The notes below the pieces were generated by a model that saw only the letters and a program-made list of their open reading frames with translations, was not told the DNA's origin and made no database searches. This document shows positions 35,103-36,011 of a DNA stretch of 36,011 nt, piece by piece. The stretch lies in contig NZ_LIQQ01000076.1 of the NCBI RefSeq assembly GCF_001418565.1, forward strand, positions 1 through 36,011, in the 5' to 3' direction. The position numbers were made by a program, and so were the translations under genes. Positions within the stretch are counted from its first letter, which is position 1. Each line of letters starts with the position of its first letter. This DNA is from Streptomyces graminilatus. GTDB taxonomy: Bacteria > Actinomycetota > Actinomycetes > Streptomycetales > Streptomycetaceae.

Positions 35103-35930
35103 ATGCGCCAGTACTCTCCGGACCTGACCCCGCCGTGGAAGAAGCCCAAGCCCGTACCGCAGGTCCCGGCGGACCCGGGCCTGGTCGTCGAGGAGCCGGG
35201 GACGGGCTTCTGCGGCGCGGTGGTCCGCTGCGAAGCGGGCACGGTCACCCTGGAGGACCGCTTCGGCAAGCACCGGGTGTTCCCGCTGGAGCCGGCCGGC
35301 TTCCTGCTGGAGGGCAGACCGGTGACTCTGGTACGCCCCTCCGCGTCATCGTCATCGTCATCGCCGTCGTCATCGGTACATCCGTCCCGTACCGCCTCCG
35401 GTTCGGTGGCGGTACCCGGTGCCCGCGCGCGGGTGGCACGGGCGGGGCGGATCTATGTCGAGGGCCGGCACGACGCCGAACTGGTCGAGAAGGTGTGGGG
35501 CGACGATCTGCGGGTCGAGGGTGTGGTCGTGGAGTACCTGGAGGGCATCGACGACCTCCCGGCGATCGTGGCCGAGTTCGCCCCGGGCCCGGACGCCCGC
35601 CTGGGCATCCTGGTGGACCACCTGGTGCCGGGTACGAAGGAGTTCCGGATCGCGCGGGCGGTGACGAGCGAGCACGCGCTGGTGGTCGGGCATCCGTACA
35701 TCGACGTGTGGGAGGCGGTGAAGCCGGCGTCACTGGGTATCCCCGGGTGGCCCCGGATCCCGCACGGGCAGGACTGGAAGACGGGCGTGTGCCGGGAGCT
35801 GGGGTGGCCGGAGAACACGGGGGCGGTGTGGCAGGCGATTCTGGCGAGGGTGCGGTCGTACAGGGACCTGGAGCCGGAGCTCCTGGGCCGCGTGGAGGAA
35901 CTGATCGACTTCGTGACGGCCCCGGAGTAA
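35103..35930 (+). CDS. DUF3097 protein, Toprim-like in its second half
   Basis: 275 residues, an actinobacterial family of unknown function. The N-terminal part (residues 1-80) has a small beta domain (GFCGAVVRCEAGTVTLEDRFGKHRVFPL). Residues 80-92 are a Ser-rich insertion coded by TCATCG-type repeats. The second half shows RIYVEGRHDAELVEKVWG (E120) and RLGILVDHLVPGTKE (D172), which resemble the Glu and Asp motifs of Toprim nucleotidyl-transfer domains; this is my reading, not a confirmed assignment. Homologues I recall are found near dnaJ-hrcA in Streptomyces. ATG 35103 is chosen from the leaderless spacing. Confidence 0.9.
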   Translation: MRQYSPDLTPPWKKPKPVPQVPADPGLVVEEPGTGFCGAVVRCEAGTVTLEDRFGKHRVFPLEPAGFLLEGRPVTLVRPSASSSSSSPSSSVHPSRTASGSVAVPGARARVARAGRIYVEGRHDAELVEKVWGDDLRVEGVVVEYLEGIDDLPAIVAEFAPGPDARLGILVDHLVPGTKEFRIARAVTSEHALVVGHPYIDVWEAVKPASLGIPGWPRIPHGQDWKTGVCRELGWPENTGAVWQAILARVRSYRDLEPELLGRVEELIDFVTAPE

Positions 35931-35991
35931 CCAGAGAATTTCGCTCGCCCCCGCCGCCCCTACCCGTTCCCGACCCGTTCCCGTCCCGTTC

Positions 35992-36010
35992 TCGGGGGCG
36001 CTGCCCCCGA
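35992..36010 (+). terminator. Terminator hairpin at the right edge
   Basis: TCGGGGGC-GCT-GCCCCCGA is a perfect 8-bp stem, about 60 nt after the DUF3097 stop. It is preceded by CCCGTTCCCGA-type repeats (35963-35990). Confidence 0.8.
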
Positions 36011-36011
36011 A

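Overview
This window looks like a stretch of Streptomyces (or a close relative) chromosome. The DNA is very GC-rich, GTG/TTG starts are common, and the genes are recognisably actinobacterial (LeuA with a Leu leader peptide, tricorn protease, HrcA with a CIRCE box, DUF3097, TerB zinc-ribbon protein). From memory, the order leuA - metalloprotease - small protein - era - cytidine-deaminase-like - YjbR - CorC - YbeY - PhoH - PfkB kinase - adenine deaminase - RNase Z - HIT - RsmE - NMO - DnaJ - HrcA - MBL - DUF3097 resembles a conserved Streptomyces core segment. No alignment could be run.

Layout. (1) 1-4600, minus strand: the 3'-truncated end of a NarL-type sensor kinase, translationally coupled to an upstream MMPL/RND exporter, then a zinc-ribbon/TerB protein. 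(2) 4.6-8.0 kb: leuA with a complete leader-peptide attenuator; divergent from it a cytoplasmic protealysin-type M4 protease followed by its probable emfourin-type inhibitor. (3) 8.1-12.7 kb, accessory: a GH1 beta-glucosidase and a sugar MFS transporter, then an SDR gene divergent from a MmyB-type regulator. (4) 12.7-18 kb: era, an orphan P-II signal protein, and a three-gene secreted/cell-surface locus (small secreted protein, WxL-like protein, DUF916 membrane-anchored protein). This block lies between era and a cytidine-deaminase-like gene and looks like an insertion into a housekeeping series. (5) 17.6-26 kb, minus strand: pseudo-cytidine deaminase, YjbR, CorC, YbeY, PhoH (mostly coupled by 4-nt overlaps), a PfkB kinase, adenine deaminase, RNase Z, HIT protein and a secreted ricin-type lectin. 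(6) 26.3-33.9 kb, minus strand: tricorn protease, RsmE, nitronate monooxygenase, DnaJ and HrcA under a perfect CIRCE operator. (7) 34.2-36 kb, plus strand: an MBL-fold hydrolase and DUF3097, both apparently leaderless, ending at a terminator hairpin.

Two themes stand out. First, the WxL/DUF916 locus: its first two genes share the same -35/-10-like spacing and a CCATTGATG-type core, and its first protein resembles the N-terminal domain of the second. Second, short tandem duplications lie on or against stop codons of several unrelated genes (emfourin, GH1, MmyB regulator, WxL protein, YjbR, DnaJ), and coding microsatellites occur in others. This suggests replication slippage has repeatedly reshaped gene ends in this strain. 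A further thread is leaderless expression: five genes have a -10-like hexamer 6-7 nt before the start codon and no Shine-Dalgarno.
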